A stretch of 64,000 nucleotides of DNA from Nostoc sp. PCC 7524 (lineage in GTDB: Bacteria > Cyanobacteriota > Cyanobacteriia > Cyanobacteriales > Nostocaceae): positions 2,068,501 to 2,132,500 of the forward strand of contig NC_019684.1 in NCBI RefSeq assembly GCF_000316645.1, read 5' to 3'. Under the pieces are notes generated by a model. The model saw only the letters and a list, made by a program, of their open reading frames with translations, was not told where the DNA came from and ran no database searches. Made by a program: the position numbers and the translations under genes. Below are positions 9,569-18,255 of this stretch, one piece after another (position 1 is the stretch's first letter; each line of letters starts with the position of its first letter).

Positions 9569-10534
9569 ATGACTCATCACATCTTAAAAGCCACAAAATC
9601 AACTGTGCATCTAGGAGGTTTCTCTCACCTATTAGAACCTGCACTGACTATTGATTCTGGTGACACCATTGACGTAGAAACATACACTGGTTATTACATT
9701 TACGACAAAGCACCACCAGAGTTTCTCACGCCAGAATTTGTGGATATCTGCCAAAACCTAGCACCAGAACGAAAAATTGCCGCAGGCCCTCATTTACTCA
9801 CAGGGCCAATTTACGTACAGAATGCAGCACCAGGGGATGTTTTAGAAGTAAAATTAGAAGCGATCGCACCTCGTTTGCCAGTAGGTTTCAATGCCATTCG
9901 TTCAGGTTGGGGAGCCTTACCGCAGCACTTTACTCAACCAGCTTTGCGCTTTATTCCCTTAGATTTAGTTAATAACACCGCCGAATTTCCCAGCCATAGC
10001 GGGATTAAAATCCCACTCAAACCTTTTTTTGGCATCCTTGGTGTCGCTACTCCAGAAGATGGGCGCTCTTCTATTCCCCCTGGCTGTTACGGTGGTAATA
10101 TTGATAACCGCGAACTACAAGCAGGTTCTCGTGTATTTTTACCTGTTTTCGTTCCTGGTGCCTTGTTTTCCATTGGTGATGGACATTCAGCCCAGGGAGA
10201 CGGCGAAGTAAACGTGACTGCTATTGAAACCTCCATGAACGGCCGCATCCAAATTACACTCCGCAAAGATCTGCAACTAACAACACCCATCGCGGAAACA
10301 CCGACTGATATTATCACTATGGGATTTGCTGCCACTTTAGATGCAGCCTTAGAATTAGCTCTCAAAAATATGATTGATTTTTTAGAGCGTTTTGTAAATT
10401 TGACTCCAGAAGATGCCTACGTTTTGTGTAGTTTAGCTGTCAATTTTCGCATCACTCAAGTTGTCAATAGTCCATGCAAAGGTGTTCATGGACTGTTACC
10501 CAAAGCAATTTTGTCACCTAAAATCAGTTTATAG
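9569..10534 (+). CDS. Acetamidase/formamidase family protein
   Basis: 321 residues covering the whole FmdA/AmdA fold: an N-terminal strand-rich part (TIDVETYTGYYIYDKAP), the block GPIYVQNAAPGDVLEVKLE, and the central glycine-rich region (FGILGVATPEDGRSSIPPGC, GGNIDNRELQAGSRVFLPVF). It also has the IGDGHSAQGDGEVN motif that carries metal-binding or catalytic residues in this family. It should hydrolyse a short amide such as formamide or acetamide to ammonia and an acid. A short TauE-type permease follows 25 bases downstream in the same direction, which suggests co-transcription and possible export of the acid product. Substrate is inferred only. Confidence 0.85.
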   Translation: MTHHILKATKSTVHLGGFSHLLEPALTIDSGDTIDVETYTGYYIYDKAPPEFLTPEFVDICQNLAPERKIAAGPHLLTGPIYVQNAAPGDVLEVKLEAIAPRLPVGFNAIRSGWGALPQHFTQPALRFIPLDLVNNTAEFPSHSGIKIPLKPFFGILGVATPEDGRSSIPPGCYGGNIDNRELQAGSRVFLPVFVPGALFSIGDGHSAQGDGEVNVTAIETSMNGRIQITLRKDLQLTTPIAETPTDIITMGFAATLDAALELALKNMIDFLERFVNLTPEDAYVLCSLAVNFRITQVVNSPCKGVHGLLPKAILSPKISL

Positions 10535-10559
10535 TTCACCACAAAATTTACAGTTTTCC

Positions 10560-10931
10560 ATGTCTAATTTACTCATTCAACTGTTGCTGATTGGTTTAGT
10601 AGCTGGTGTTGCTGGTGGGATGTTTGGCATCGGTGGCGGCGCGATTATGGTACCGGCGATGGTGTTGTTATTAGGGTTAGATCAAAAATTTGCTACTGGT
10701 ACTTCCATTGCTGCCCAAATTTTACCAATTGGACTTTTAGGCGCAGCAGTTTATTATCGTGAGGGCAAAATTGATATTAAATATGCTGCAATCATTGCTC
10801 TCGGTTTATTAATTGGGAATCTGTTTGGAGCATTATTTGCTAATCAACCATTTATTACCAGTGCAACCATGAAAAAGCTATATGGCATATTTTTATTACT
10901 CATTGGTTTACGATATTTGGTAGGGCGTTAG
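10560..10931 (+). CDS. Short TauE/SafE-type membrane permease
   Basis: Start taken at ATG 10560, since the frame upstream of it overlaps the acetamidase coding region. The 123-residue protein has about four membrane helices. Its N-terminal glycine-rich stretch (LVAGVAGGMFGIGGGAIMVP) is diagnostic of the TauE/SafE anion exporter family. Typical members have about 250 residues with two such halves, so this protein is a half-size form that would have to dimerise. The position 25 bases after the acetamidase-like gene suggests one transcript. The ion it carries is unknown. Confidence 0.8.
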   Translation: MSNLLIQLLLIGLVAGVAGGMFGIGGGAIMVPAMVLLLGLDQKFATGTSIAAQILPIGLLGAAVYYREGKIDIKYAAIIALGLLIGNLFGALFANQPFITSATMKKLYGIFLLLIGLRYLVGR

Positions 10932-11040
10932 GGACTGGGGATTGGGGATTGGGGATTAGGGATTGGGGACTGGGGATTGGGGACTGGGCATGGGATTTCT
11001 CTCCCCCTGTCTCCCCTGCCTCCCCTGCACCTCTGCCCCT
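10932..11040. repeat. Composite repeat module between convergent genes
   Basis: Fills the whole gap between the permease stop and the protease stop. The left half is GGGGATT/GGGGACT heptamers starting at once after the TAG of the permease (10929-10931). The right half (about 11000-11040) is C-rich CTCCCCTGC units running into the protease stop codon. The two arms are roughly complementary and might act as a bidirectional transcription end. Confidence 0.85.
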
Positions 11041-12288
11041 TTACTGCACTCGCTGGCTAGGAAAAGCACCGGGACGTACAGCTAAATTGAGATTCTGCCC
11101 GTTGCGTCTTAATTCTAATTGCAATTGTCCACCAACTTGAGCATTTTCTACTGCCCTTTGAACGCTGGTAGCATCTGAGACTGATTGGCCATTGAGTCTT
11201 TGAATGACATCCCCAGCACGTAACCCCGCTTTTGCAGCTGGGGAATTGGGGACGACTCTCACAATTAAAACACCCTTGTCTTCATTCACAGTCAAACCGC
11301 TATTGGGGTCTGAGTTAATATTCTGCTTGATTTGAGGCGTTAAACCTACCATCTGAATACCCAAGTAAGGGTGCTGAACTTTGCCTGTAGCTATCAGTTG
11401 GTTAGAAATGCGTTGTACTGTTTTGATGGGAATGGCAAAGCCTAAGCCTTGTGCGCCTCTGATGATGGCTGTATTCATCCCGATGACTTCACCACGGGAA
11501 TTCAGTAAGGGGCCGCCGGAGTTACCAGGATTGATAGCTGCGTCAGTTTGAATATATTCAACGCGCCTATCAGGTGCGCCAATTTGATTGCTGGAGCGCC
11601 CAGTAGCACTGATGATACCTGTGGTAACTGTATTATCTAAACCTAAAGGATTACCGATCGCGATCGCCCATTCTCCTGGTTGCAGTGTATCAGAATTACC
11701 CAATGCGACTGTCGGCAAATTATCAGCCTGAATCTTGACAACTGCCACATCTGTTAATGGGTCTTTTCCTAACACCTTACCTTGGAAGTTACGCCCATCT
11801 TTGAGTATGACTCTTACTGTATCTGTACCATCAACGACATGAGCATTAGTGAGAATGCTACCATCACGACTGATAATAAAACCAGAACCAGTACCCTGTT
11901 GTACCCTCTCTTGTGGTAGTTGTGAGCCAAAGAAGCGACGGAAAAACGGATCATTAAACGCATCGGGTAAAGCAGTTCTGACCGTGCGAGAAGCTTCAAT
12001 TCGCACTACAGCTGGGCCGACTTTCTGCACCACTTGGGTAACGAAGTTAGCATCTGTAGCCTTGGGCAAAGGAGGCGCTGCATCTACTCGACTCACAGCC
12101 AAGTTAGATGCACTCTTCGTCAGTTGCTGGTTGCCAGCTAAATAACCACCTGCCAAAGTCATACCTGAGCCTAGCAGCACTAGCGATAAAGAAGCAGCTG
12201 CTCTTTTCCAAGGTGCATGATTATGGAGTTTACTATGAGCAGAAATATTATTTAATGGTTGTGATTCATCGTGTATTTGGTTTTGCAT
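11041..12288 (-). CDS. HtrA/HhoA-type trypsin-like serine protease with PDZ domain
   Basis: 415 residues. An uncleaved or cleaved membrane segment near residues 30-51 ([20 protein letters not shown]) anchors or exports the protein to the periplasm or thylakoid lumen. The catalytic triad is visible as His150 (TNAHVVDG), Asp180 (LTDVAVV) and Ser257 (NPGNSGGP). One PDZ domain follows at about 305-400 ([18 protein letters not shown]). This is the layout of the cyanobacterial HhoA, HhoB and HtrA proteases, which degrade or refold damaged proteins under light and heat stress. Which paralog it is cannot be fixed from the sequence alone. Transcribed convergently with the permease gene. Confidence 0.93.
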   Translation of the reverse strand: MQNQIHDESQPLNNISAHSKLHNHAPWKRAAASLSLVLLGSGMTLAGGYLAGNQQLTKSASNLAVSRVDAAPPLPKATDANFVTQVVQKVGPAVVRIEASRTVRTALPDAFNDPFFRRFFGSQLPQERVQQGTGSGFIISRDGSILTNAHVVDGTDTVRVILKDGRNFQGKVLGKDPLTDVAVVKIQADNLPTVALGNSDTLQPGEWAIAIGNPLGLDNTVTTGIISATGRSSNQIGAPDRRVEYIQTDAAINPGNSGGPLLNSRGEVIGMNTAIIRGAQGLGFAIPIKTVQRISNQLIATGKVQHPYLGIQMVGLTPQIKQNINSDPNSGLTVNEDKGVLIVRVVPNSPAAKAGLRAGDVIQRLNGQSVSDATSVQRAVENAQVGGQLQLELRRNGQNLNLAVRPGAFPSQRVQ

Positions 12289-12388
12289 AGCTTTCTGCCA
12301 GGATATCTATGTATTTATATGTATTACTCATCTTAGATATCGTTTATGACAGTTTTGTTTCATTACTGTTGCAGGCTTATGAAAAATT

Positions 12389-12482
12389 TAGGCAATAGTC
12401 ATTAGGCAATAGGCAATAGGCAATAGTTATTCTCCTCTGCTCCCCAGTTCCCAATCCCCAGTCCCCAATCCCCAATCCCCAC
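12389..12482. repeat. GGCAATA heptamers followed by C-rich heptamers
   Basis: Lies between the divergent protease and sulfate-binding protein genes. Left, from about 12389 to 12427, are four GGCAATA units. Right, from about 12430 to 12482, are CCCCAGT/CCCCAAT heptamers. It again reads G-bearing units first and C-rich units second. The sbpA promoter must lie between here and 12569. Confidence 0.8.
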
Positions 12483-12568
12483 TTGTCAATTCCACCAATA
12501 GTCTGCAATTATCATATATACACCCATATTTATATCGGTTAACCGTAGTTTTATCAGGAGATTGTGGG

Positions 12569-13714
12569 ATGAGAATGTGGCAGCGACCTTTACAGCAATT
12601 ACAGTTAATTGCTAGGCAGAGAATATATCCTTTGAGTTTGAAATCCTTAAAAGGCTTTGTGTCACTGATGTTAGTAGGGGCAATATTGAGTATCACCCTT
12701 GCTGCCTGTTCTGGAGGTAATCAAACAAACACCACTGGCGAAGCTCCTACAGCCAACCCTGTTGCTGCCAACAAGCCCAATGTAGAACTCACCCTAGTTT
12801 CCTTTGCTGTCACCAAAGCAGCTCATGAAGCGATTATTCCTAAATTTATCGAAAAATGGAAGCAAGAACATAACCAAACTGTCAGATTTAGACAAAGCTA
12901 TGGTGGCTCTGGTTCGCAAACTCGTGCTGTGGTTGATGGGTTAGAAGCAGATGTAGTTCACTTAGCACTGGCACTAGACACTCAAAAGATTGAGAAAGCT
13001 GGATTAATTGCTCCAGGATGGGAAAAAGAAGTACCCAATAACGGTATAGTATCTAAGTCTGTAGCCGCAATCATTACTCGCCCAGGCAATCCCAAAGGCA
13101 TCAAAGACTGGGCAGATTTAGCTAAAGATGATGTTACAGTAATTACTGCTGACCCTAGAACTTCTGGTGTGGCGCGTTGGAATTTCCTTGCACTGTGGAA
13201 TGCAGGGATGAAGACAGGCGGTGATGAGGCTAAAGCCAAAGAATTTGTCACTAAAGTATATAGTAATGTCCCAATTCTCACTAGGGATGCCAGGGAAGCG
13301 ACAGACGCATTTGCTAAACAAGGACAAGGGGATGCTTTAATCAACTACGAAAACGAAGTGATCTTGGCACAACAAAAAGGTGAGAAACTAGACTACGTTA
13401 TTCCCGAAGTCAATGTTTCTATTGATAATCCCATTGCTGTCGTTGATAAGAATGTTGATAAACACGGTAACAGAGAAGTAGCCGAAGCCTTTGTCAAATT
13501 CCTCTATACGCCAGAAGCACAACAAGAGTTTGTCAAAGTAGGATTTCGACCAGTAGATGAGACAGTATCTCAAACCAAAGAAGTAAAAGATAAGTTTCCC
13601 ACAGTAAAAACTCTGGGTACTGCTCAAGATTTCGGTGGTTGGCAAGCCATTGACCAGAAGTTTTTCACCGATGGCGGTGTATTTGCTCAAATTCAAGCAA
13701 GTATAAAAAGATAG
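12569..13714 (+). CDS. sbpA: Sulfate-binding lipoprotein of the sulfate ABC transporter
   Basis: 381 residues. The start ATG at 12569 has AGGAG 8 bases upstream (12556-12560). A hydrophobic segment ends in the lipobox LAAC (SITLAACSGG), so the protein should be lipid-anchored on the outer face of the inner membrane. The mature part has the sulfate/thiosulfate-binding signatures VRFRQSYGGSGSQTRAV, DPRTSGVARWNFLALW and the C-terminal FTDGGVFAQIQ. It captures sulfate and hands it to the CysT/CysW channel encoded just downstream. The first about 30 residues, before the hydrophobic segment, are longer than usual; a second in-frame ATG at 12575 changes little. Confidence 0.95.
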   Translation: MRMWQRPLQQLQLIARQRIYPLSLKSLKGFVSLMLVGAILSITLAACSGGNQTNTTGEAPTANPVAANKPNVELTLVSFAVTKAAHEAIIPKFIEKWKQEHNQTVRFRQSYGGSGSQTRAVVDGLEADVVHLALALDTQKIEKAGLIAPGWEKEVPNNGIVSKSVAAIITRPGNPKGIKDWADLAKDDVTVITADPRTSGVARWNFLALWNAGMKTGGDEAKAKEFVTKVYSNVPILTRDAREATDAFAKQGQGDALINYENEVILAQQKGEKLDYVIPEVNVSIDNPIAVVDKNVDKHGNREVAEAFVKFLYTPEAQQEFVKVGFRPVDETVSQTKEVKDKFPTVKTLGTAQDFGGWQAIDQKFFTDGGVFAQIQASIKR

Positions 13715-13890
13715 GGATTGGGGATTGGGGACTGGGGACTGGGGACTGGGAATTGATGGTATGGCAGGCATTGGCTATATAATATACTCCCTCATCCTCC
13801 ACCCTACGGTAGGCTTACGCCGTCGTAAGAGAAGCAAGCTACATCCCCCTCATCCCCCTCATACCCTTACACCCTTACACCCTTAAATTG
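13712..13890. repeat. Composite repeat module with an embedded dispersed palindrome
   Basis: GGGGATT/GGGGACT heptamers begin directly at the sbpA stop codon (to about 13752). C-rich units (CATCCCCCT, ACCCTTACA) fill about 13840-13885 and end a few bases before cysT. Between them, 13799-13853 is a 55-base element containing the hairpin CTTACG-CCGT-CGTAAG. A copy with only a few differences lies inverted at 42678-42735. Confidence 0.85.
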
Positions 13891-13893
13891 TCT

Positions 13894-14763
13894 ATGACGT
13901 TATCTCCTTCTGCTGACATTGACCGTAACACCCCTGCTTGGAAGACATTTTTCCGTCCGTTGATTCAACTTCCCTGGACATGGCGGATTACCTTGGGATA
14001 TTTAACAGTGATGTTATTTCTCCCGATGGCGGCCATGTTTCTCAAAGCTAGTACAGAACCGCCGGCTAGATTTTGGGAAATTGCTACCAGTGATATTGCT
14101 TTGGCAACCTATAATGTGACTTTTGTTACTTCTTTGCTGGCTGCCTTACTAAATGGCATCTTTGGGACTCTGGTGGCTTGGGTGTTGGTGCGGTACGATT
14201 TTCCCCTCAAGAGAATAGTTGATGCTACTGTTGATTTACCCTTTGCATTACCGACTGCGGTAGCAGGTTTAACACTGGCAACGGTTTACAGCGATAATGG
14301 CTGGATTGGTTCTCTACTTGCGCCAATGGGGATTAAAGTTTCATTCACTCGCTTGGGTGTTTGGGTAGCGATGGTATTTATCTCGTTACCTTTTGTTGTT
14401 AGAACTGTGCAGCCTGTGTTGCAAGAAATGGAAATTGAAATTGAAGAGGCTGCTTGGTCATTAGGTGCTTCACAGTGGCAAACTTTTTGGAAAGTGATCC
14501 TACCACCCTTGTTACCTTCAATTTTGACAGGTGTGGCTTTGGGTTTTTCCCGTGCAGTTGGGGAATATGGCTCGACTGTGATTATTGCTTCCAATACACC
14601 ATTCCAAGATTTGATTGCGCCTGTGTTGATTTTTCAAAGGTTAGAACAGTATGACTATTCCGGTGCAACTGTCATTGGTGTGGTGTTATTGCTAATTTCT
14701 TTAGTGATGTTGTTAGGGATTAATTTATTACAAGCTTGGGCCAGAAGATATGACAACAAATAA
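13894..14763 (+). CDS. cysT: Sulfate ABC transporter permease CysT
   Basis: 289 residues from the ATG at 13894; a TTG two codons earlier is the only alternative and is less likely. It has six predicted membrane helices and the ABC-permease loop [22 protein letters not shown], which docks on the ATPase. The family ending [14 protein letters not shown] is present. With CysW it forms the sulfate channel in the inner membrane. No Shine-Dalgarno sequence is visible: the bases before the start are ACCCTTACA repeats. Its last 14 bases overlap the start of cysW, so the two are translated together. Confidence 0.95.
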   Translation: MTLSPSADIDRNTPAWKTFFRPLIQLPWTWRITLGYLTVMLFLPMAAMFLKASTEPPARFWEIATSDIALATYNVTFVTSLLAALLNGIFGTLVAWVLVRYDFPLKRIVDATVDLPFALPTAVAGLTLATVYSDNGWIGSLLAPMGIKVSFTRLGVWVAMVFISLPFVVRTVQPVLQEMEIEIEEAAWSLGASQWQTFWKVILPPLLPSILTGVALGFSRAVGEYGSTVIIASNTPFQDLIAPVLIFQRLEQYDYSGATVIGVVLLLISLVMLLGINLLQAWARRYDNK

Positions 14764-15607
14764 GGAGTCTCAGATTAGTCCATCAAATCCCAAACAAAAA
14801 AAGAGTTGGGTTCCTACCATTTTAATTGGGATTGCGATCGCCTATTTAGCCCTAGTGCAATATATACCAGCAATTAACGTTTTTGTCCAAGCTTTCAGTA
14901 AGGGAGTAGGGCCATTTTTCGAGAACCTCAGCCGCACTGACTTTATTTATGCTGCCCAATTAACCCTTGTACTGGCATTAATTGCTGTACCTTTAAATAC
15001 AGTATTTGGTTTGTGTGCCGCCTGGGCGATCGCTCGTCATAAATTCCCCGGACGTGCTTTAGTATTAAGTATTATTGATCTACCTTTTTCTATTTCCCCT
15101 GTAGTTGCTGGCTTGATGCTGGTGCTACTCTATGGAAGGCAAGGATGGTTTGGCCCGTTTCTAGAAGGGTATGATATTAAAATTATCTTTGGCTTACCGG
15201 GGATGGTATTGGCTACAGCCTTCGTCAGTATGCCTTTTGTGGCGCGGGAAGTGATTCCTATTTTAGAAGAGTTCGGTAGCGACCAAGAAGAAGCTGCTAG
15301 AACTCTGGGAGCTAATGATTGGCAAATATTTTGGCGTGTCACCCTACCCAGTATTCGTTGGGGTTTACTCTACGGTTTAATTTTGACTAATGCCAGGGCA
15401 ATGGGTGAATTTGGCGCAGTTTCCGTTGTCTCAGGTAACATTGCTAATATTACCCAAAGTTTACCCTTGTTTGTAGAAGAAGCTTACAAACAATATGAAA
15501 CAGAAGCGGCATTTTCTGCGGCTGTACTGTTAGCATTACTTGCCGTCGTCACTTTGGTACTTAAGGAGATTGTGGAACGGAAAACGAAAATTAAAGATGT
15601 GGAATAA
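14750..15607 (+). CDS. cysW: Sulfate ABC transporter permease CysW
   Basis: 285 residues, six predicted membrane helices, with the same docking loop ([21 protein letters not shown]) and the CysW mark [16 protein letters not shown]. It pairs with CysT as the second half of the sulfate channel. The ATG at 14750 lies inside the end of cysT (14-base overlap), implying coupled translation. No ATPase gene (cysA) follows: the operon ends at the terminator at 15692-15720. The ATPase must therefore be supplied from elsewhere in the genome. Confidence 0.95.
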   Translation: MTTNKESQISPSNPKQKKSWVPTILIGIAIAYLALVQYIPAINVFVQAFSKGVGPFFENLSRTDFIYAAQLTLVLALIAVPLNTVFGLCAAWAIARHKFPGRALVLSIIDLPFSISPVVAGLMLVLLYGRQGWFGPFLEGYDIKIIFGLPGMVLATAFVSMPFVAREVIPILEEFGSDQEEAARTLGANDWQIFWRVTLPSIRWGLLYGLILTNARAMGEFGAVSVVSGNIANITQSLPLFVEEAYKQYETEAAFSAAVLLALLAVVTLVLKEIVERKTKIKDVE

Positions 15608-15675
15608 ATTAGGGATTGGGGATTAGGGATTAGGTATTTGGATGGCCATATGGCTGAGTGAATTTTTGGGAATTT

Positions 15676-15720
15676 ATGCCGAAAGGCATCGAACCTTCTC
15701 TATAGTGGGGAAGGTTTTTT
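15676..15720 (+). terminator. Rho-independent terminator of the sulfate operon
   Basis: Two hairpins in a row. The first is ATGCC-GAAA-GGCAT at 15676-15689 with a GNRA loop. The second is a 9-base stem, AACCTTCTC at 15692-15700 with its partner at 15707-15716, followed at once by a T run. It closes the sbpA-cysT-cysW operon. G-rich heptamers (about 15610-15634) lie between the cysW stop and this structure. Confidence 0.9.
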
Positions 15721-15851
15721 AATGTTGGCGCGATCGCCTATACTAAAATACGGTTCAATTCAGGATTATTGGTGTAGGAAATTAGTGTTTACAGACGCGA
15801 TCAATAGCGTCTCTACAATATAATCATGATGCAAGATAGACTTCTCAAACA

Positions 15852-16841
15852 ATGAACGGGCATTTAAGCACAAATGGTAGTAGTCTGATTCAGGCGATAC
15901 ACACGGCTGTCAAAGGTAGAGTTAGATTCAAAGTCAGTGGACTGCATCTTTCACACTCTTGCAAAAACTATATAGAATGGCGATTGTCACAGGAGAAAAA
16001 TATTCTCCAATATAGTGCTAATCATTTAACGGGCAATGTGCTGGTGATTTTTGATCCAGATTATAGCTTGAGTGCGATCGCCTCTCTTCTGCAAAATATT
16101 GTTTTAGATTACAGACAAGAAATTGCCCAACAATCTGTCAGCATAGTCCCAACACCCATACAGCTGACAGCTATACCCATACAACCACAATTAGAGCAAC
16201 TTAACAGTCAATTGATTGTAGGTTCTGCCGTGGCGACTGTCTTAGTCTTGAGCAGTGGATTAGTGTACAAAAATGGCTTTGATGAAAGCATTTTATTAGG
16301 AATCCAAAAGCTGCATACTCCCCTGCTTGATACCATCATGAAGGGTATAACTGCTTTAGGTGAACCGCTAGTTTTTGGATCAATTTGTTCTGCACTAGGC
16401 ATTAATCTCTGGTACAATCAACGCCGCCGGGAAGCCACTACCCTAGGGATGGCAACAGTGGGAGCAGTAGGTTTAAATTTATTGTTCAAAGAACTGTTTA
16501 GAAGAGCGCGTCCTGCACTTTGGGATTATATTGTTAACGCAGTTCACTACAGTTTTCCTAGTGGTCATGCGATGGTTTCCACCGCGATTTATGGATGTAT
16601 TGGCTATATTTTGGCAAAAGAATTTCCGCAATGGCGTAAGCAGATTTTAGGTTCAATCACTGTTTTAATTTGGGCAATAGGTTTGAGTCGGTTGTATTTG
16701 GGTGTACATTGGCCTACCGATGTTTTAGCTGGTTATGCCGCAGGTATTTTGTGGTTAATTGCTTGTATTCTCTATCTGGAATGGAAGCAAAAATATACTT
16801 TTTCAGGTAATTTCCAGAAGATTTTACCCGAATTAAATTAA
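15852..16841 (+). CDS. HMA-like domain fused to a PAP2-type membrane phosphatase
   Basis: 329 residues in two parts. Residues about 15-85 (AVKGRVRFKVSGLHLSHSC, LTGNVLVIFDPDYS) resemble the HMA-like domain usually found at the N-terminus of cyanobacterial P-type ATPases, here without a CxxC metal site. The C-terminal part is a PAP2/undecaprenyl-diphosphatase-like membrane enzyme with all three motifs: KELFRRARP, PSGHAM, and SRLYLGVHWPTD (acid-base His and nucleophile His). It should dephosphorylate a lipid phosphate such as undecaprenyl diphosphate or phosphatidic acid. The fusion is unusual. Substrate unknown. Confidence 0.85.
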   Translation: MNGHLSTNGSSLIQAIHTAVKGRVRFKVSGLHLSHSCKNYIEWRLSQEKNILQYSANHLTGNVLVIFDPDYSLSAIASLLQNIVLDYRQEIAQQSVSIVPTPIQLTAIPIQPQLEQLNSQLIVGSAVATVLVLSSGLVYKNGFDESILLGIQKLHTPLLDTIMKGITALGEPLVFGSICSALGINLWYNQRRREATTLGMATVGAVGLNLLFKELFRRARPALWDYIVNAVHYSFPSGHAMVSTAIYGCIGYILAKEFPQWRKQILGSITVLIWAIGLSRLYLGVHWPTDVLAGYAAGILWLIACILYLEWKQKYTFSGNFQKILPELN

Positions 16842-16951
16842 AGCAGTCGCCATATAGATTAGGACATCAAGCAATTATAAAACCGTGACACTAAGACACT
16901 TTAGAGCCTGTCACCTATCAGGGTTAGCGCCTCTCAATCCCTATTGATAGG
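16841..16951. repeat. Decayed copy of a MITE-like dispersed repeat, with downstream hairpin
   Basis: The segment from GCAGTCGCCATATAGATTAG (16843-16862) through GTCACCTATCA (ending at 16920) matches the reverse complement of the element at 51073-51176. The outer terminal repeat is lost on one side. ACCTATCA at 16913-16920 can pair with TGATAGGT at 16944-16951, giving an 8-base stem between the convergent PAP2 and AAA genes. Confidence 0.75.
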
Positions 16952-16998
16952 TAGATTCTTGCTCCCGTGTTGAGTTTGGCAGAGCCGCCAAGGGTCAC

Positions 16999-18147
16999 TT
17001 AACTCAATCTCTGCTGCAACCACAAAGCTAGTAGTGGCATCGCCAAATTATAAGCTTGCTCTGCACCGTAAATTAAACCTTTATGCTGCAAACCAGTCAG
17101 CGCACCTTGTAAGCTGCCACCTCTAGAAAGACCATGTTTTTGAATATAGTCTTTACTTTGTGGTTTTTCTGTCGGATCTAAAGCTAAACATTCCAAAAGA
17201 TGCACTTGATTGGCTGGTAGAAGCATTAACAAGGATTCGTAAGTCATCGATAAGTCTTTGAGTAATCCTTCAATGGCTTCTGTGACATCTTGTTCAGTAA
17301 TTAAACTATCAGGCAGACATGAAGTTTGTAAACGACGAATGAGTGCCATTGCATCACCAATGTGTCCTTGTACAGCATCTAAAAACAATGGAAGTGCTTT
17401 AGAACGGGAATCAAATGTTAGTCTGTGTGTGTGTAGCATTTCCCTCGCCAACACGGCTAGGATATCTCCAGCTAAGGGGGGTAATTGCACAGTTTCTAAA
17501 GGATAATTATTTTCATCTGAGTGGTAGCTTGTCTGGGCGATCGTTGCAATCAAGACATAGTTAACATGAGTGTCTCGATTGATTTTGCGCCGGAATGTCG
17601 TTTCCCATAAACTATTGCGATCCCAAGAGCGAATATGAGGGAAACTATGCAAAATCAGCACTACCCGTTTCTGTAAATCTACTGCTATGATTTGTGGCAA
17701 CTCTAACAGCATCTCAAAAGCCTGCCATCGCTGCTTTTGTCCCAGAGAACGCAACAGCCTCAGTCTTTTTTCTACATCGAAGATAAAAAACTCACTGGCA
17801 TACTGATTTACCCAGTTTTGAATTTTAGTTATTTCCCAATTTTGGCTAATAGCTTCTGCTAGCAATTGTAAAAATCTTTCCCCATCTGTAGCGCGGATAC
17901 AATCTATCTCTAGTACCACTGCTCCAACTTCTTGCGCTCCTGCCTTAACTAAGGTGCGCCTGCCACTACCAGGTACACCAGTAATTAATAAATCACCATC
18001 TACTGATAAGACTTCAACAATGCGCTGAAACTCTGCCGATCGCCCAATCAATTGCAATGGAGTAGACAAATCCAGACTCACGACTTTTTCGCCTTTGGGT
18101 TTAATCCTCACTTTAATGGCAAGCATACTCGATTTTTTGCCAACCAT
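16999..18147 (-). CDS. AAA-type ATP-binding protein with altered P-loop
   Basis: 382 residues. Residues about 30-75 carry a P-loop variant, GVPGSGRRTLVKAG, where the usual Lys is Arg. LILHSFPHIRSWDR is in the Walker B position but lacks the usual acidic pair. Both changes suggest weak or no ATP hydrolysis. The C-terminal third is helical and resembles a winged-helix or adaptor region (LSRGGSLQGALTGLQHKG). The neighbouring P-type ATPase is divergent, with start codons 109 bases apart. No Shine-Dalgarno sequence is seen at ATG 18147 or at the second ATG 18126. The specific function is not recognised. Confidence 0.7.
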   Translation of the reverse strand: MVGKKSSMLAIKVRIKPKGEKVVSLDLSTPLQLIGRSAEFQRIVEVLSVDGDLLITGVPGSGRRTLVKAGAQEVGAVVLEIDCIRATDGERFLQLLAEAISQNWEITKIQNWVNQYASEFFIFDVEKRLRLLRSLGQKQRWQAFEMLLELPQIIAVDLQKRVVLILHSFPHIRSWDRNSLWETTFRRKINRDTHVNYVLIATIAQTSYHSDENNYPLETVQLPPLAGDILAVLAREMLHTHRLTFDSRSKALPLFLDAVQGHIGDAMALIRRLQTSCLPDSLITEQDVTEAIEGLLKDLSMTYESLLMLLPANQVHLLECLALDPTEKPQSKDYIQKHGLSRGGSLQGALTGLQHKGLIYGAEQAYNLAMPLLALWLQQRLS

Positions 18148-18255
18148 TGAGAGTGATTATAGTCATTATTTAATTTTATTAGTGTCGATTTTATTAAAAC
18201 ACTAATTAATAGTGCTATTGTTTTTTTAACACTTATTCATGGAAAATAAATAATT

